Origin: a candidate division WOR-3 bacterium
GTDB taxonomy: Bacteria > Hydrothermota > Tepidihabitantia > Tepidihabitantales > Tepidihabitantaceae
DNA length: 64,000 nt
NCBI GenBank assembly: GCA_039801085.1
Contig: JBDRTY010000001.1
Coordinates: 62,001-126,000 of the forward strand
Direction: 5' to 3'
In this document: piece after piece, positions 1-8,826 of the stretch
Position numbering within the stretch: position 1 is the stretch's first letter
How the letters are laid out: each line of letters opens with the position of its first letter
Notes under the pieces: generated by a model
What the model was told of the DNA's origin: nothing
What the model saw: only the letters and a program-made list of their open reading frames with translations
Database searches by the model: none
Program-made: the position numbers and the translations under genes

Positions 1-1048
1 TTCCCCAGGTGCGGATCAGTCCGAGCAGGGCAAAAAGCAGCGGCAGGATGCCCAGATACTCACTGTGCAGTTTGAACGGGTTTCTGCTCCAGTAGTTTTC
101 CAGTCCACCCGAGAAGCGGGGAGTCAGCAGGTCAAAAATCTCGGCAATCGGCATTGACCAGGAGGTTGCAAACTCATAGCCCCGTTCCGCTCCACGGGCG
201 CCATAAGGCAGGTTACCGTAGATCGGCAGATACTGGACCGCTGCCAAGCCGAAGGCGAAGAGCATGGCCAGCACAAAGTATCCGGCAAGGCGCACACCGA
301 GCCCGGTATTTTTCTCCTGACGGAGGGTGCGGATAAAGCAGAAAATAAACCAGGCGAGGAGGATCAAGCCCGTGTAATAGACCTTCTGAATGTGGCCGGA
401 GAGCAGTTGCAGTCCGAGGGTCATGCCGGTGAGGGCGAACCAGATAAGCTGGCGCCGGTTGATGCCGCGGGTGATGAAAAAGAGCGCCAGCGGCATCAGT
501 GAGGAGCCAATCAGTCTGCCGTCATGGCCGGCAAGGGCAAGGGTGAGCAGTGAGCCGGAGAACATATAGGCGACACCGGCGAGGAAGGCGGCAAGGGTGT
601 GCAGTTTCAGTTCCCGGAGGAACAGGTAGGTGCCGAGTCCGGCAATGAAGGTCTGGAGGAAGAAGGTCCAAGCCCAGACCACATGGACCGGCAGCAAGAG
701 CCGCAGGAGCATCGTGGGATAGAACAGGTCACCAAAGAAGGCGGCAACCGTGGGCTGGCCTGAGAGAATCTGAGGCTGCCAGAAGGCGACGGTCAGATGT
801 TTGCGGATGTATTCTGCCATGAACTGGTGAGCGGCATAGCCACCACCGCCGATGAAGTCGGTGCCAAACATCATCACCGTGCCGAAGAGGAATCTGCCGA
901 AAAAGACCAGCGGCAGAATAAAAAGGAGGGCGACCGCATAACGGTGCAGCCGGTTTTCCGGGACCGGCCCGGAGCGGTTCCGGTCCGCACCTCCTGCGGG
1001 CGTTTTCCCGGGCGGTGTAACTTTCTGCGGATGGTGCTTCTTTGCCAT
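1..1048 (-). CDS. YfhO-like polytopic membrane protein, 3' part outside window
   Basis: The frame is open from an ATG at 1048 to the window edge (349 codons), so the C-terminus is missing. A clear Shine-Dalgarno GGAGG lies at 1056-1060 inside the end of the upstream gene. After a basic, Pro-rich cytosolic start come many hydrophobic segments. The region around residues 75-100 reads FWQPQILSGQP then FYPTMLL, the WxPxxxxGxP-type motif of the YfhO family (PF09586), which is linked to glycosylation of envelope polymers and resembles GT-C glycosyltransferases. It is the last gene of a unit with a GT4 glycosyltransferase and a flippase-like protein, so a role in polysaccharide or lipid glycosylation is likely. 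Exact substrate unknown. Confidence 0.75.
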   Translation of the reverse strand, partial: MAKKHHPQKVTPPGKTPAGGADRNRSGPVPENRLHRYAVALLFILPLVFFGRFLFGTVMMFGTDFIGGGGYAAHQFMAEYIRKHLTVAFWQPQILSGQPTVAAFFGDLFYPTMLLRLLLPVHVVWAWTFFLQTFIAGLGTYLFLRELKLHTLAAFLAGVAYMFSGSLLTLALAGHDGRLIGSSLMPLALFFITRGINRRQLIWFALTGMTLGLQLLSGHIQKVYYTGLILLAWFIFCFIRTLRQEKNTGLGVRLAGYFVLAMLFAFGLAAVQYLPIYGNLPYGARGAERGYEFATSWSMPIAEIFDLLTPRFSGGLENYWSRNPFKLHSEYLGILPLLFALLGLIRTWG

Positions 1049-1052
1049 TTGA

Positions 1053-2021
1053 TTACCTCCGGTGTTTATCCGTTTTCTCATCCTTCAATCTGCGGCTCAG
1101 AACCGGCAGACAGAGAAGTGCCATTGCCAGTTCGGCGGTGCTCATCCAGATTCTGGTGATCAACGCTGATATGATAGCAACTGTTTCCGGCATTACCAGT
1201 TTGAGTATGTAAGTATAGATGCCTTCGCGGATGCCGAGTCCGGCCGGGGCAATCAGGATGACAAATCCCAGAATCCAGGAGATGGCGTACCCGCCCAGCA
1301 GAATCGGCAGCCGGGAAAAGGGGAGGGGATAAAAGGAGTTGAAGAGCACAAAGCAGCCCAGCCCCTGAACAAACCAGTCCAGGACATAGACGCCAAGAAT
1401 AAGCAGTAACCGGGGATAGGAAATTCGGAGTTCAAAGAGGGGCTGCCGGAACAGCCGGAGCAGCGGTTTGAGGATGCGGTTGAGAATCGGGGGATAGGTG
1501 ACCAGCAGAGTGAGGGGAGCAAGGAGGAATGAGTAATAAATGGTGCGGGGAACGACGGTGCGGGGCAGGAGCAAGATGGCAAAGGCGAACAGGAATACCG
1601 CGGCGAGCAGGAGAAAACCGGTTTCAATGACCACACTGGCGAGGCTTCGGGCTTCCGGAACACCTTCCCGGCGGGCAAAGGACATTCTGCCGAGCGTGAA
1701 CCAGACCTTGCCGGGTGCATATTTTCCCAGCTGGGTGACAGTGAGAATGGCGAGTGCCCGTCCGAACGGGAGCCGGGCGTCCAGACCGGCAAGGAGCAGC
1801 TGCCAGCCCCAGGCACCGAGCGGGAAATGAAACAGCAGCAGGATGAGATAGGAGAGAATCAGGAGTCCGGGCTGAAAGCGGATACGGTCAAATGGAATCT
1901 GGTGCCAGTCGCGGATGAGCCGGCTGAGGAGAAAATAGAATGAGACAACGACGATGAGCGTGCCCAGGGTATATCGGAGCCAGTTGAGCTTTTTCTGCGG
2001 GCGGTCCGGACCGGGGTTCAT
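1053..2021 (-). CDS. Lysylphosphatidylglycerol synthase TM-region / UPF0104 family membrane protein
   Basis: A 322-residue protein with about eight hydrophobic segments and a basic C-terminal tail. The pattern of an early RDW-containing loop, LTVTQLGKYAPGKVW in the first third and PAGLGIREG in the last third is typical of the LPG_synthase_TM family (PF03706, also called AglD/UPF0104). Members are stand-alone flippase-like domains, often beside glycosyltransferases. The C-terminal catalytic domain that makes lysyl-phosphatidylglycerol is absent, so transport or flipping of a lipid-linked substrate is more likely than aminoacylation. The ATG overlaps the stop of the upstream glycosyltransferase as ATGA, and its own stop overlaps the ribosome site of the next gene. 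Confidence 0.8.
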   Translation of the reverse strand: MNPGPDRPQKKLNWLRYTLGTLIVVVSFYFLLSRLIRDWHQIPFDRIRFQPGLLILSYLILLLFHFPLGAWGWQLLLAGLDARLPFGRALAILTVTQLGKYAPGKVWFTLGRMSFARREGVPEARSLASVVIETGFLLLAAVFLFAFAILLLPRTVVPRTIYYSFLLAPLTLLVTYPPILNRILKPLLRLFRQPLFELRISYPRLLLILGVYVLDWFVQGLGCFVLFNSFYPLPFSRLPILLGGYAISWILGFVILIAPAGLGIREGIYTYILKLVMPETVAIISALITRIWMSTAELAMALLCLPVLSRRLKDEKTDKHRR

Positions 2022-3217
2022 TTTTCCGAGCCGGCGGGCTGAAGCTGGTGATAAAGGTTGATGAGCCGGTCAATGATCGCATGCCAGGAGTAGTTGCGCT
2101 GGATGTGTTCGTAGCCGCCCTCTGCCAGGTTACGGGCAAGTCCGGGATTTTCCAGCAGGCGGGCAATTGCCCGGGCAAGCGCCTCCGGGTCCGCAGGCGG
2201 TACCGTCAGTCCGGTTTTGCCGTCAATTACCAGATCGGTGATCCCGCCCACTGCCGAGGCAATTACCGGTTTTTTACAGGTCATCGCCTCAATGAGCACA
2301 ACCCCCAGCCCTTCAGTGTCGCCCTTGGCATCAATTACCGCCGGCAGAACAAACAGATCACAGCGGGCATACAGTTCCTCCAGCTGTGCCTGCGGTACTG
2401 AGCCGTGAAACCGGACCGTCCCTTCCAGTCCCAGTTCGGCGGTCAGTTTCCGGAGTGCGGCAAGCTCGGGACCGGAGCCGACAATGTCAATGATCACCGG
2501 CTGTTTTTGCCGGAGGAGTGCTGCCGCCTGAATCAGATACCGGACACCCTTGCGCTCAACCAGCCTGCCGACAAACAGAACATGTTTTTCACCGTTGACA
2601 CCAGGTTCAGACGAACGGGCCGGTTCCCCCACCGTGGCGCCGAACGGGATGATGTCCACCTGCCGGTTAAAGATTTCCTGGATCGCCCGGACCGTATGGG
2701 TGGAGTTGGCGGTTACCCGGTCTGCCCGGCTGATCGCCCAGCGCAGAAACGGACGCAGGATTCTGAACTTGTGCCGGACCGCCATCAGCTCGGCACCGTG
2801 AAAGCTGATCACAATCGGCGCACCGCAGGCTTTTGCCCCTGCCCAGCCGAAAAGAAAGTGGGGCAGGGGCCAGTGGACATGGATGATGTCAAATTTCTCC
2901 TTCCGGCAGAGCCGCCAGCACGCAATCGTGCCGAAGAAAAGATAAAAGACCGCCAGCAGTTTGTTTAAGAGCCCCTTCTGCACCCGGTCAATTGCGGTCT
3001 CATCGTGAGTCAATCTTTCCCAGCGGGCGAAAAAGTAACGGAAACGTTTGACCGGTGTGCCGAAGATGATCTGATCACCCAGACCGGCATAGGCGGAGGT
3101 GAACATCGTGATCTGCAGGCCGGCGGACTGCAGGCGCCGGACCGTCTCCACGAGCCAGGGTGTTATGATATCCTGTTCCGAGCGCGGGTAGGCGGTGGCG
3201 ATGTATAATATCTTCAT
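2018..3217 (-). CDS. GT4-family glycosyltransferase (group 1)
   Basis: A 399-residue GT-B glycosyltransferase. The start MKILYIATAYPRS is the usual first strand. The N-terminal half carries a DIIHVHWPLPHF stretch and an ISFHGAE strand-turn. The C-terminal Rossmann half has LFVGRLVERKG and the donor-binding segment DTEGLGVVLIEAMTCKKPVIAS, which holds the E(x)7E motif of the GT4 family. I place the start at the ATG 3217, not at an upstream TTG, because AGGGATGG sits in front of it. It is co-directional with the tRNA-Phe/rpsT unit (46-base gap) and coupled by ATGA to the flippase-like gene. The sugar donor cannot be told from sequence. Confidence 0.85.
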   Translation of the reverse strand: MKILYIATAYPRSEQDIITPWLVETVRRLQSAGLQITMFTSAYAGLGDQIIFGTPVKRFRYFFARWERLTHDETAIDRVQKGLLNKLLAVFYLFFGTIACWRLCRKEKFDIIHVHWPLPHFLFGWAGAKACGAPIVISFHGAELMAVRHKFRILRPFLRWAISRADRVTANSTHTVRAIQEIFNRQVDIIPFGATVGEPARSSEPGVNGEKHVLFVGRLVERKGVRYLIQAAALLRQKQPVIIDIVGSGPELAALRKLTAELGLEGTVRFHGSVPQAQLEELYARCDLFVLPAVIDAKGDTEGLGVVLIEAMTCKKPVIASAVGGITDLVIDGKTGLTVPPADPEALARAIARLLENPGLARNLAEGGYEHIQRNYSWHAIIDRLINLYHQLQPAGSEK

Positions 3218-3262
3218 CTGCCATCCCTGCCGCAAGCCGGAGTGCGGGCGCCTGTGAGTCGG

Positions 3263-3520
3263 TTAACGGAGATATGAGATCGCCTTCATCAGGCGCGACT
3301 TGAGCCGGCTGGCGGTATTCGGGTGAATGATGCGGTTCTTGGCAGAACGGTCAATTACCGACTGAGCGGTGATGAACGCCTTCAGCGCCTCCTCTTTCGT
3401 CCGGGCAGAACGAACCGCCTTGACCGCCTTTTTCAGTGCCAGGCGGCGGGTGCGGTTGAGCTGCCGGCGCCGCTCATTTTTCCTCGCCTGTCTCAGAACC
3501 GAAATGCTTCTTTTTGCCAA
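3263..3520 (-). CDS. rpsT: 30S ribosomal protein S20
   Basis: An 85-residue basic protein beginning LAKRSISVLRQARKNE and ending with the KNRIIHPNTASRLKSRL helix, both diagnostic of S20, which binds the 5' domain of 16S rRNA. The start is a TTG at 3520: GGAGG lies at 3527-3531 and the length fits the family (about 85-90). A longer reading from further upstream would run into the tRNA and adds unrelated residues. S20 with a UUG start is known in other bacteria, where it limits translation and supports autoregulation; that it does so here is inference. It follows tRNA-Phe by 30 bases and is probably in the same transcript. Confidence 0.95.
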   Translation of the reverse strand: MAKRSISVLRQARKNERRRQLNRTRRLALKKAVKAVRSARTKEEALKAFITAQSVIDRSAKNRIIHPNTASRLKSRLMKAISYLR

Positions 3521-3550
3521 ACAGCCTCCATTTGTGTTAAACAAAACTAA

Positions 3551-3623
3551 TGCCGGGACACAGAATCGAACTGTGGACACCAGGATTTTCAGTCCTGTGC
3601 TCTACCAACTGAGCTATCCCGGC
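3551..3623 (-). tRNA. tRNA-Phe (GAA)
   Basis: Read on the minus strand, the 73 bases fold as a canonical cloverleaf. The acceptor GCCGGGA pairs with TCCCGGC, the D arm has GCTC/GAGC, the anticodon loop CTGAAAATC carries GAA, and the T arm has the TTCGATTC signature. The discriminator base is A. No CCA is encoded. A promoter sits just upstream and rpsT follows. Confidence 0.96.
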
Positions 3624-3633
3624 ACGCACTCAA

Positions 3634-3661
3634 ATTTTAAGCATCAGAAACCGCTTGTCAA
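3634..3661 (-). promoter_or_regulatory. Promoter of the tRNA-Phe/rpsT unit
   Basis: TTGACA (3656-3661), 16-base spacer, TAAAAT (3634-3639), with predicted transcription start about 4 bases before the tRNA 5' end. It gives an internal standard for the promoter form in this genome, because the tRNA end is fixed. Confidence 0.8.
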
Positions 3662-4022
3662 TTCTGGAGCCGGTGGCAGCAGAAATCATGGCCGGTCGGC
3701 AGAAGCCGGCAGTTGATGATGAGGAACGCCGGTGCCGGCACTGGCAACTGCAGGGTCGGATGCGGTCGCCGAATGAGCACGGGGCAGGGAGGTAAAGGCA
3801 TATCCGGTATCAGAATCGGCATGAGGGTGATAAATGTTATCCTGCACAGCGTAAAGGATACGGTCAGGGGAACTGCCCCGGGACCAGAGAAAAAATGGGT
3901 AATAACTCCGTAACCATTTATAAAACAGTTAGTTAGGTTATTGAGCATAAAAACGGGTGTGAATTTTTCTTTTTTCCAGACTCTAATTTAATATGGAGTG
4001 CAGGATGGTGCGGTCTTAGCGC
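3662..4022. other. Intergenic gap, no gene recognised
   Basis: About 360 bases lie between the tRNA promoter and the promoter of the next plus-strand gene. Short open frames exist on both strands (plus 3713-3913, minus 3658-3948) but have no ribosome site, no recognisable protein pattern and unconvincing composition. The right half is AT-richer than its surroundings. I see no RNA gene or repeat here. Confidence 0.5.
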
Positions 4023-4050
4023 TTGACTCCGGGCGGTAATAAACTATTTT
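4023..4050 (+). promoter_or_regulatory. Leaderless-type promoter of the TVP38 gene
   Basis: TTGACT (4023-4028), 16-base spacer, TATTTT (4045-4050). The ATG at 4057 starts only 6 bases after the -10, so transcription should begin at or next to the start codon. No Shine-Dalgarno is present. Confidence 0.65.
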
Positions 4051-4056
4051 AAGCGG

Positions 4057-4749
4057 ATGAACAGGCGACAGCGCAGAGCAGTTTTTCTGCTTTTAACCGG
4101 GCTGGTGCTGGTGGCTGTGATTCTGGTGCTGGTGGTGAGGCGCTGGGGTTATATATTCAGCAGTCCGGAAGAGCTGCGCCGGCTGGTTCACTCCTGGGGA
4201 GTCTGGGCACCGCTGGGCACGATTCTGCTCCAGCTGGTGCAGATTGTGCTGGCACCCCTGCCGGGAAACCTGCTGGCGTTTGCTGCCGGTTATGCCCTGG
4301 GTTTCTGGCCCACGATTGTCTGGCTCATGATCGGGGTGCTGGGCGGTGCTACTATCACCTTTCTGCTCAGCCGGGCGCTGGGCAGAAGGCTGCTCAGGGT
4401 TTTTGTGCCCGGACCGGCGCTGGAACGGTTTGACCGCCAGGTGATTGAACGGGGCACATTTTACCTTTTTCTTCTTCTGCTGGTGCCGAATCCGATCGGC
4501 GACTGGGTTTACTATCTTGCCGGGCTGACCCGTATTCCCCTGCCCTTTTTTCTCCTGCTGGTTCTGCTTGCCCGGCTGCCGAGTAACATCATTGAGTGCG
4601 GGATTGGTGCCAGCGCAATCCGGTTCGGACTCCGGGAATGGCTGATTTTCGGTCTGGTGGTTGTTCTGCTTACCGCCGGCTACCTGCTCAATCAGCACCG
4701 GATTGAACATTTGCTTTTGCGGCTTGCCCGGCTCCGGGATGGTAATTGA
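4057..4749 (+). CDS. TVP38/TMEM64 (DedA/VTT superfamily) membrane protein
   Basis: A 230-residue inner-membrane protein with five or six hydrophobic segments. The central region APLPGNLLAFAAGYALGFW, a Gly-rich GVLGGATITFLLSRALGR helix, then LVPNPIGDWVYYLAGLTRI match the VTT domain. Related DedA/TVP38 proteins act in lipid-carrier or phospholipid scrambling and in envelope homeostasis; the substrate here is unknown. The ATG at 4057 is chosen because the promoter -10 ends six bases before it. It stands alone in its transcription unit or runs into accC after 33 bases. Confidence 0.8.
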   Translation: MNRRQRRAVFLLLTGLVLVAVILVLVVRRWGYIFSSPEELRRLVHSWGVWAPLGTILLQLVQIVLAPLPGNLLAFAAGYALGFWPTIVWLMIGVLGGATITFLLSRALGRRLLRVFVPGPALERFDRQVIERGTFYLFLLLLVPNPIGDWVYYLAGLTRIPLPFFLLLVLLARLPSNIIECGIGASAIRFGLREWLIFGLVVVLLTAGYLLNQHRIEHLLLRLARLRDGN

Positions 4750-4782
4750 CAGTGCTGGGGGAGCCGATATCCTGAATGAACA

Positions 4783-6120
4783 ATGTTGAAAAAGGTGCTG
4801 GTTGCCAACCGTGGTGAGATTGCCCTGAGAATCATCCGGGCGTGCCGGGATCTGGGGGTCAGGTCGGTGAGCGCCTATTCGGAGGCGGACCGGGATTCGC
4901 TGCCGGTAAAGCTGGCGGATGAGCGGGTATGTATCGGTCCGGCGCCGGCCCAGCTTTCCTATCTCAATGTCTCCCGGGTGATTGCGGCGGCTCTGGTCAA
5001 AGGGTGTGATGCGGTTCATCCCGGCTACGGATTTCTCTCCGAGAATGCCGATTTTGCCGAGGCGGTAACTGAATCGGGATTGATATTCATCGGTCCGAAA
5101 CCGGAGACGATCCGGCTCTTGGGCGACAAGGTGACCGCCCGGGCGCGGATGCAGGCTGCCGGTGTGCCGGTGGTACCCGGGTCGGAGGGGGTAATTGACA
5201 ATGTCAAGGATGCGGCAAGAATCGCCCGGGAGATCGGTTATCCGGTGATCCTGAAGGCGGCGGCTGGTGGCGGCGGCAAGGGAATGCGGGTGATCCGGGA
5301 GGAGGCGGAGCTGGAAACCGGCTGGAACCTGTGTCAGGCTGAGGCGCACCGCTCGTTTGATGACAGCCGGCTCTATCTGGAAAAGTATATCGCCGCTGCC
5401 CGGCACATTGAGGTCCAGATTCTGGCAGACTCAAAAGGGAACTGCATCAGCCTGGGGGAGCGGGACTGTTCAGCCCAGCGCCGGCACCAGAAGTTATTGG
5501 AGGAGAGTCCGGCACCAGGAATCAGTGCCGAGCTGCGTGCCCGGCTTTCCCAATGGGCAAAATCGGCAGCCCGGGCAGCCGGTTATCTGAATGCCGGGAC
5601 CGTGGAGTTCATCTGTGACCGGGAGGGGAACTGTTACTTCATGGAGATGAACGCAAGGCTGCAGGTTGAGCATCCGGTTACCGAACTGGTTACCGGTGTG
5701 GACATCGTTTGTGAGCAGTTGAAGATCGCCGGGGGCGAAAGGCTGGAGATCAGGGAAAATCCGGACTGGCCCTGGGGCCATGCGCTGGAATGCCGGATTT
5801 ATGCCGAGGACCCGGAGAATGATTTTCAGCCTTCACCGGGCATGATTACTGATCTCTTTCTTCCTGCCGGACAGGGGGTCAGGATTGACACCTATATCTA
5901 TCCCGGCTACCGGGTCCCGCCCAATTATGACCCGCTGATTGCCAAGTTCGTTACCTGGGGCAGGGATCGGGACGAGGCGCTCCGCCGGATGGAGCGGGCG
6001 CTGTATGAGACGACCATCGCCGGCATTGCGACCACGATTGACTTTCACCGCCGGCTGTTGTCCAGTCCCCGCTTCCGCCGTGCCGATCTGACTACTACCC
6101 TGCTCGATGAGGTCTGGTAG
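4783..6120 (+). CDS. accC: Biotin carboxylase subunit (acetyl-/propionyl-CoA or pyruvate carboxylase)
   Basis: A 445-residue ATP-grasp enzyme that carboxylates the biotin of a carrier protein using ATP and bicarbonate. Visible parts are the N-terminal KVLVANRGEIALRIIRACR strand-helix, HPGYGFLSEN, the glycine-rich ATP lid KAAAGGGGKGM near residue 160, the active site EMNARLQVEHPVTE near residue 290, and ECRIYAEDP. Length equals AccC. No carrier protein or carboxyltransferase gene lies nearby, so sequence alone cannot decide between acetyl-CoA, propionyl-CoA or pyruvate carboxylase. The methylmalonyl-CoA mutase block about 28 kb away makes propionyl-CoA possible. No strong Shine-Dalgarno is visible. 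Confidence 0.9.
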   Translation: MLKKVLVANRGEIALRIIRACRDLGVRSVSAYSEADRDSLPVKLADERVCIGPAPAQLSYLNVSRVIAAALVKGCDAVHPGYGFLSENADFAEAVTESGLIFIGPKPETIRLLGDKVTARARMQAAGVPVVPGSEGVIDNVKDAARIAREIGYPVILKAAAGGGGKGMRVIREEAELETGWNLCQAEAHRSFDDSRLYLEKYIAAARHIEVQILADSKGNCISLGERDCSAQRRHQKLLEESPAPGISAELRARLSQWAKSAARAAGYLNAGTVEFICDREGNCYFMEMNARLQVEHPVTELVTGVDIVCEQLKIAGGERLEIRENPDWPWGHALECRIYAEDPENDFQPSPGMITDLFLPAGQGVRIDTYIYPGYRVPPNYDPLIAKFVTWGRDRDEALRRMERALYETTIAGIATTIDFHRRLLSSPRFRRADLTTTLLDEVW

Positions 6121-6163
6121 CGGGCGGGCTCGGGAACGGATTGACGGCACGCGGCTTTGGTTC

Positions 6164-6191
6164 TTGACCACCGGGATGCGATTTCTATAAT
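6164..6191 (+). promoter_or_regulatory. Leaderless-type promoter of valS
   Basis: TTGACC (6164-6169), 16-base spacer, perfect TATAAT (6186-6191). Seven bases then separate the -10 from the ATG at 6199, so the predicted mRNA 5' end is the start codon itself. Confidence 0.8.
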
Positions 6192-6198
6192 TTGAGCA

Positions 6199-8826
6199 AT
6201 GATTGAAAATTACCATTCCGATTTTCCCACCCGTTATGACCCAAAGCCGGTTGAGGAGAAGTGGTACCGGTTCTGGGAGGAGAAGGGGTATCATATTGCC
6301 AATCCGGAATCGCCGAAGCCGAAGTTTTCAATTGTAATCCCGCCGCCCAATGTCACCGGTTCACTCCACATGGGCCATGCGCTGGACAATACCCTGCCCG
6401 ATATCATTATCCGGCGCAAGAAGATGCAGGGTTATGAGACGCTCTGGCTCCCCGGGACCGACCATGCGGGTATCGGCACTCAGGTAAAGGTGGAGCAGAT
6501 GCTTGCCAAGGAGGGCAAGACCCGGTTTGACCTGGGACGGGAGGGATTTCTCAGGCGGGCATGGGAGTGGAAGGAGAAATACGGCAATCAGATTGTGGGT
6601 CAGTTGCGCCGGCTCGGCTGTCTGCTGGACTGGAGCCGGTTCCGGTTTACGCTGGATGAGGTGTGTGCCCGGGCGGTGCGGGAGGCGTTTGTCCGGTATT
6701 ACGAAGCCGGGCTGATTTATCGCGGGCTGCGGATTGTCAACTGGTGCCCGCGCTGCCGGACCGCCCTTTCTGATCTGGAGGTGAAGGATGTGCCGGAGCA
6801 GTCTCATCTCTGGTATATCCGTTATCCGTTCGCGGATGAGCCGGAACGGTTCTTAGTGGTGGCGACCACCAGGCCGGAGACGATGCTTGGTGACACCGCG
6901 GTCGCGGTCAATCCCGAGGACGAGCGTTATCAGACACTGGTCGGCAGGATGCTGGAACTGCCCCTGACCGGCAGAAAGATTCCGGTGATTGGTGATCCGG
7001 CGGTGGAGATGGATTTCGGCACCGGAGCGGTCAAGGTGACACCGGCACATGACCCGGCAGACTTTGAGATCGGCGAACGGCACGGGCTGGAGCGGCTCAA
7101 GGTGATCGGTGAGGACGGAAGAATGACCGGTGCCGTGCCGGAGAAGTACCGGGGTCTGACGGTTGCCGAGTGCCGGCAGGCGGTGGTTGAGGATCTGAAG
7201 GCGCAGGGGCTGCTGGAGAAGATTGAGGATTATCAGCATGCGGTCGGGACCTGTGACCGGTGCGGAACGGTGATTGAGCCGCTGGCAAGTGAACAGTGGT
7301 TTGTCCGGATGAAGCCGCTGGCGGAGCCGGCGATCAAGGTGGTGGAACAGGGCAAGGTGCGGTTCTTTCCCGAGCGCTGGAACAAGGTCTATCTGGAGTG
7401 GATGCGGGGGGTCCGGGACTGGTGCATCTCCCGCCAGCTCTGGTGGGGACACCGGATTCCGGTCTGGTACTGCGGGTGCGGTGAGATTATCGTCAGTCGG
7501 CAGGACCCGGACCGCTGTCCGAAGTGCGGTTCGAGCAGTCTGCGCCAGGATGAGGATGTGCTGGACACCTGGTTCTCCTCTGCCCTCTGGCCCTTTGCCA
7601 CCATGGGCTGGCCTGAGGAGACGATTGACTACCGGACATTTTTCCCGACCAACTTCCTGACTACCGATCCGGACATCATCTTCCGCTGGGAGGCGCGGAT
7701 GATCTTCTCCAGCATCTTCTTCACCGGCAGGATTCCGTTCCGGGATGTTTACATCCATTCCACTGTGCTGGATAAGACCGGTGCCCGGATGAGCCGGTCC
7801 AAGGGGATCGGGGTTGACCCGCTGGAGATCATTGAGCAGTACGGAACCGATGCCTGCCGGTTTACGATCGCCTATCTGGAAAGCCAGTCGCAGAGCTACC
7901 GGCTCTGGAATGAACGGTTTGAGCTGGGGAGAAATTTCTGCAACAAGCTCTGGAACGCCTGCCGGCTGGTGGCACCGCACATTTCCGGAGTTGGCGGGGA
8001 ACTGACAGCATCCGGTCTGGCACCGGTGGACAACTGGATCATCGCCCGGTTTAATCAGGCGCTGGAGCGGGTGAACCGTGGTATTGACGGCTACAATTTT
8101 GCTGCGGCGGCACAGGCGGTCTATGAGTTCTTCTGGCATGACCTGTGTGACTGGTATCTGGAGTTTGCCAAACCGCGGCTGAGGACCGGTGAGCCCGGGG
8201 TGAGGACGGTGCTTTACCATCTGTTCCGCCACACCCTTCAGCTGCTCCATCCGTTCATGCCCTTTATCACTGAAGAGCTCTGGCACCGGCTGGGACTGGG
8301 CACCGGCTCAATTCTGGATTCAGTCTGGCCCGGTCCGCTGCCAGGAGATGAGGCAGAAGTGGCGCTGGTGGAGCGGTTGCAGGAGCTGATAACCGGAATC
8401 CGGCAGGTGCGGGCAGAGATGCGGGTGCCGGCAAAGAGCCAGGTGGAATGTGTGGTCAATACCGGTGATGAGGAGTTTCGGCGATTTCTGACTGAAAATG
8501 AGGGGCTGGTTGCTGAGCTGGCAAAGGTTTCCCGGCTCAGCTTCAGCCCGGTCCGGCCGGCGGCTTCGTCAGTGGTGGTGCTCAAGGAGGGCGAGGCGTT
8601 CATTCCGCTGGCAGGAATTGTTGATGTTCAGAAGGAGCTGGCACGACTGAAGAAGGAGGCAGCGGAACTGGAGCGGCTGATTGCGGAGATTGACCGGCGT
8701 CTGAACAGCCCTGATTTTCTTGAACGGGCGAAGCTGGAGGTGATTGAGCGGGAGCAGGAACGACGGCAGGAGTTTCAATCCCGCCGGGAACGGATTCTGC
8801 GCCAGCTGGAGGCATATCAGGAATGA
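6199..8826 (+). CDS. valS: Valyl-tRNA synthetase
   Basis: An 875-residue class Ia synthetase charging tRNA-Val. The HIGH-type signature appears as PPPNVTGSLHMGHALD near residue 50. The editing domain follows (TTRPETMLGDTAVAVNP), with two zinc-type Cys pairs: CDRCG, and CGCGEI with CPKCG further on. The second signature reads RMSRSKG near residue 535 instead of the usual KMSKS, so both lysines are Arg. The C-terminal 65 residues form the tRNA-binding coiled coil (KELARLKKEAAELERL). The start is fixed by the promoter seven bases upstream and by YDPKPVEEKW shortly after. It overlaps the next gene by four bases (ATGA). Confidence 0.96.
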   Translation: MIENYHSDFPTRYDPKPVEEKWYRFWEEKGYHIANPESPKPKFSIVIPPPNVTGSLHMGHALDNTLPDIIIRRKKMQGYETLWLPGTDHAGIGTQVKVEQMLAKEGKTRFDLGREGFLRRAWEWKEKYGNQIVGQLRRLGCLLDWSRFRFTLDEVCARAVREAFVRYYEAGLIYRGLRIVNWCPRCRTALSDLEVKDVPEQSHLWYIRYPFADEPERFLVVATTRPETMLGDTAVAVNPEDERYQTLVGRMLELPLTGRKIPVIGDPAVEMDFGTGAVKVTPAHDPADFEIGERHGLERLKVIGEDGRMTGAVPEKYRGLTVAECRQAVVEDLKAQGLLEKIEDYQHAVGTCDRCGTVIEPLASEQWFVRMKPLAEPAIKVVEQGKVRFFPERWNKVYLEWMRGVRDWCISRQLWWGHRIPVWYCGCGEIIVSRQDPDRCPKCGSSSLRQDEDVLDTWFSSALWPFATMGWPEETIDYRTFFPTNFLTTDPDIIFRWEARMIFSSIFFTGRIPFRDVYIHSTVLDKTGARMSRSKGIGVDPLEIIEQYGTDACRFTIAYLESQSQSYRLWNERFELGRNFCNKLWNACRLVAPHISGVGGELTASGLAPVDNWIIARFNQALERVNRGIDGYNFAAAAQAVYEFFWHDLCDWYLEFAKPRLRTGEPGVRTVLYHLFRHTLQLLHPFMPFITEELWHRLGLGTGSILDSVWPGPLPGDEAEVALVERLQELITGIRQVRAEMRVPAKSQVECVVNTGDEEFRRFLTENEGLVAELAKVSRLSFSPVRPAASSVVVLKEGEAFIPLAGIVDVQKELARLKKEAAELERLIAEIDRRLNSPDFLERAKLEVIEREQERRQEFQSRRERILRQLEAYQE

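Noticed and set aside
3658-3948. Minus-strand frame of 96 codons in the gap after tRNA-Phe
   Set aside because: No ribosome site, no family pattern, and it runs into the tRNA promoter.
4093-5406. Long minus-strand frame of 437 codons
   Set aside because: It is antisense to the TVP38 and biotin carboxylase genes, has no family pattern, and is a by-product of GC-rich codon use.
6853-8286. Long minus-strand frame of 477 codons
   Set aside because: Shadow of valS; composition is Pro/Arg/Gln-rich with no recognisable domain or ribosome site.
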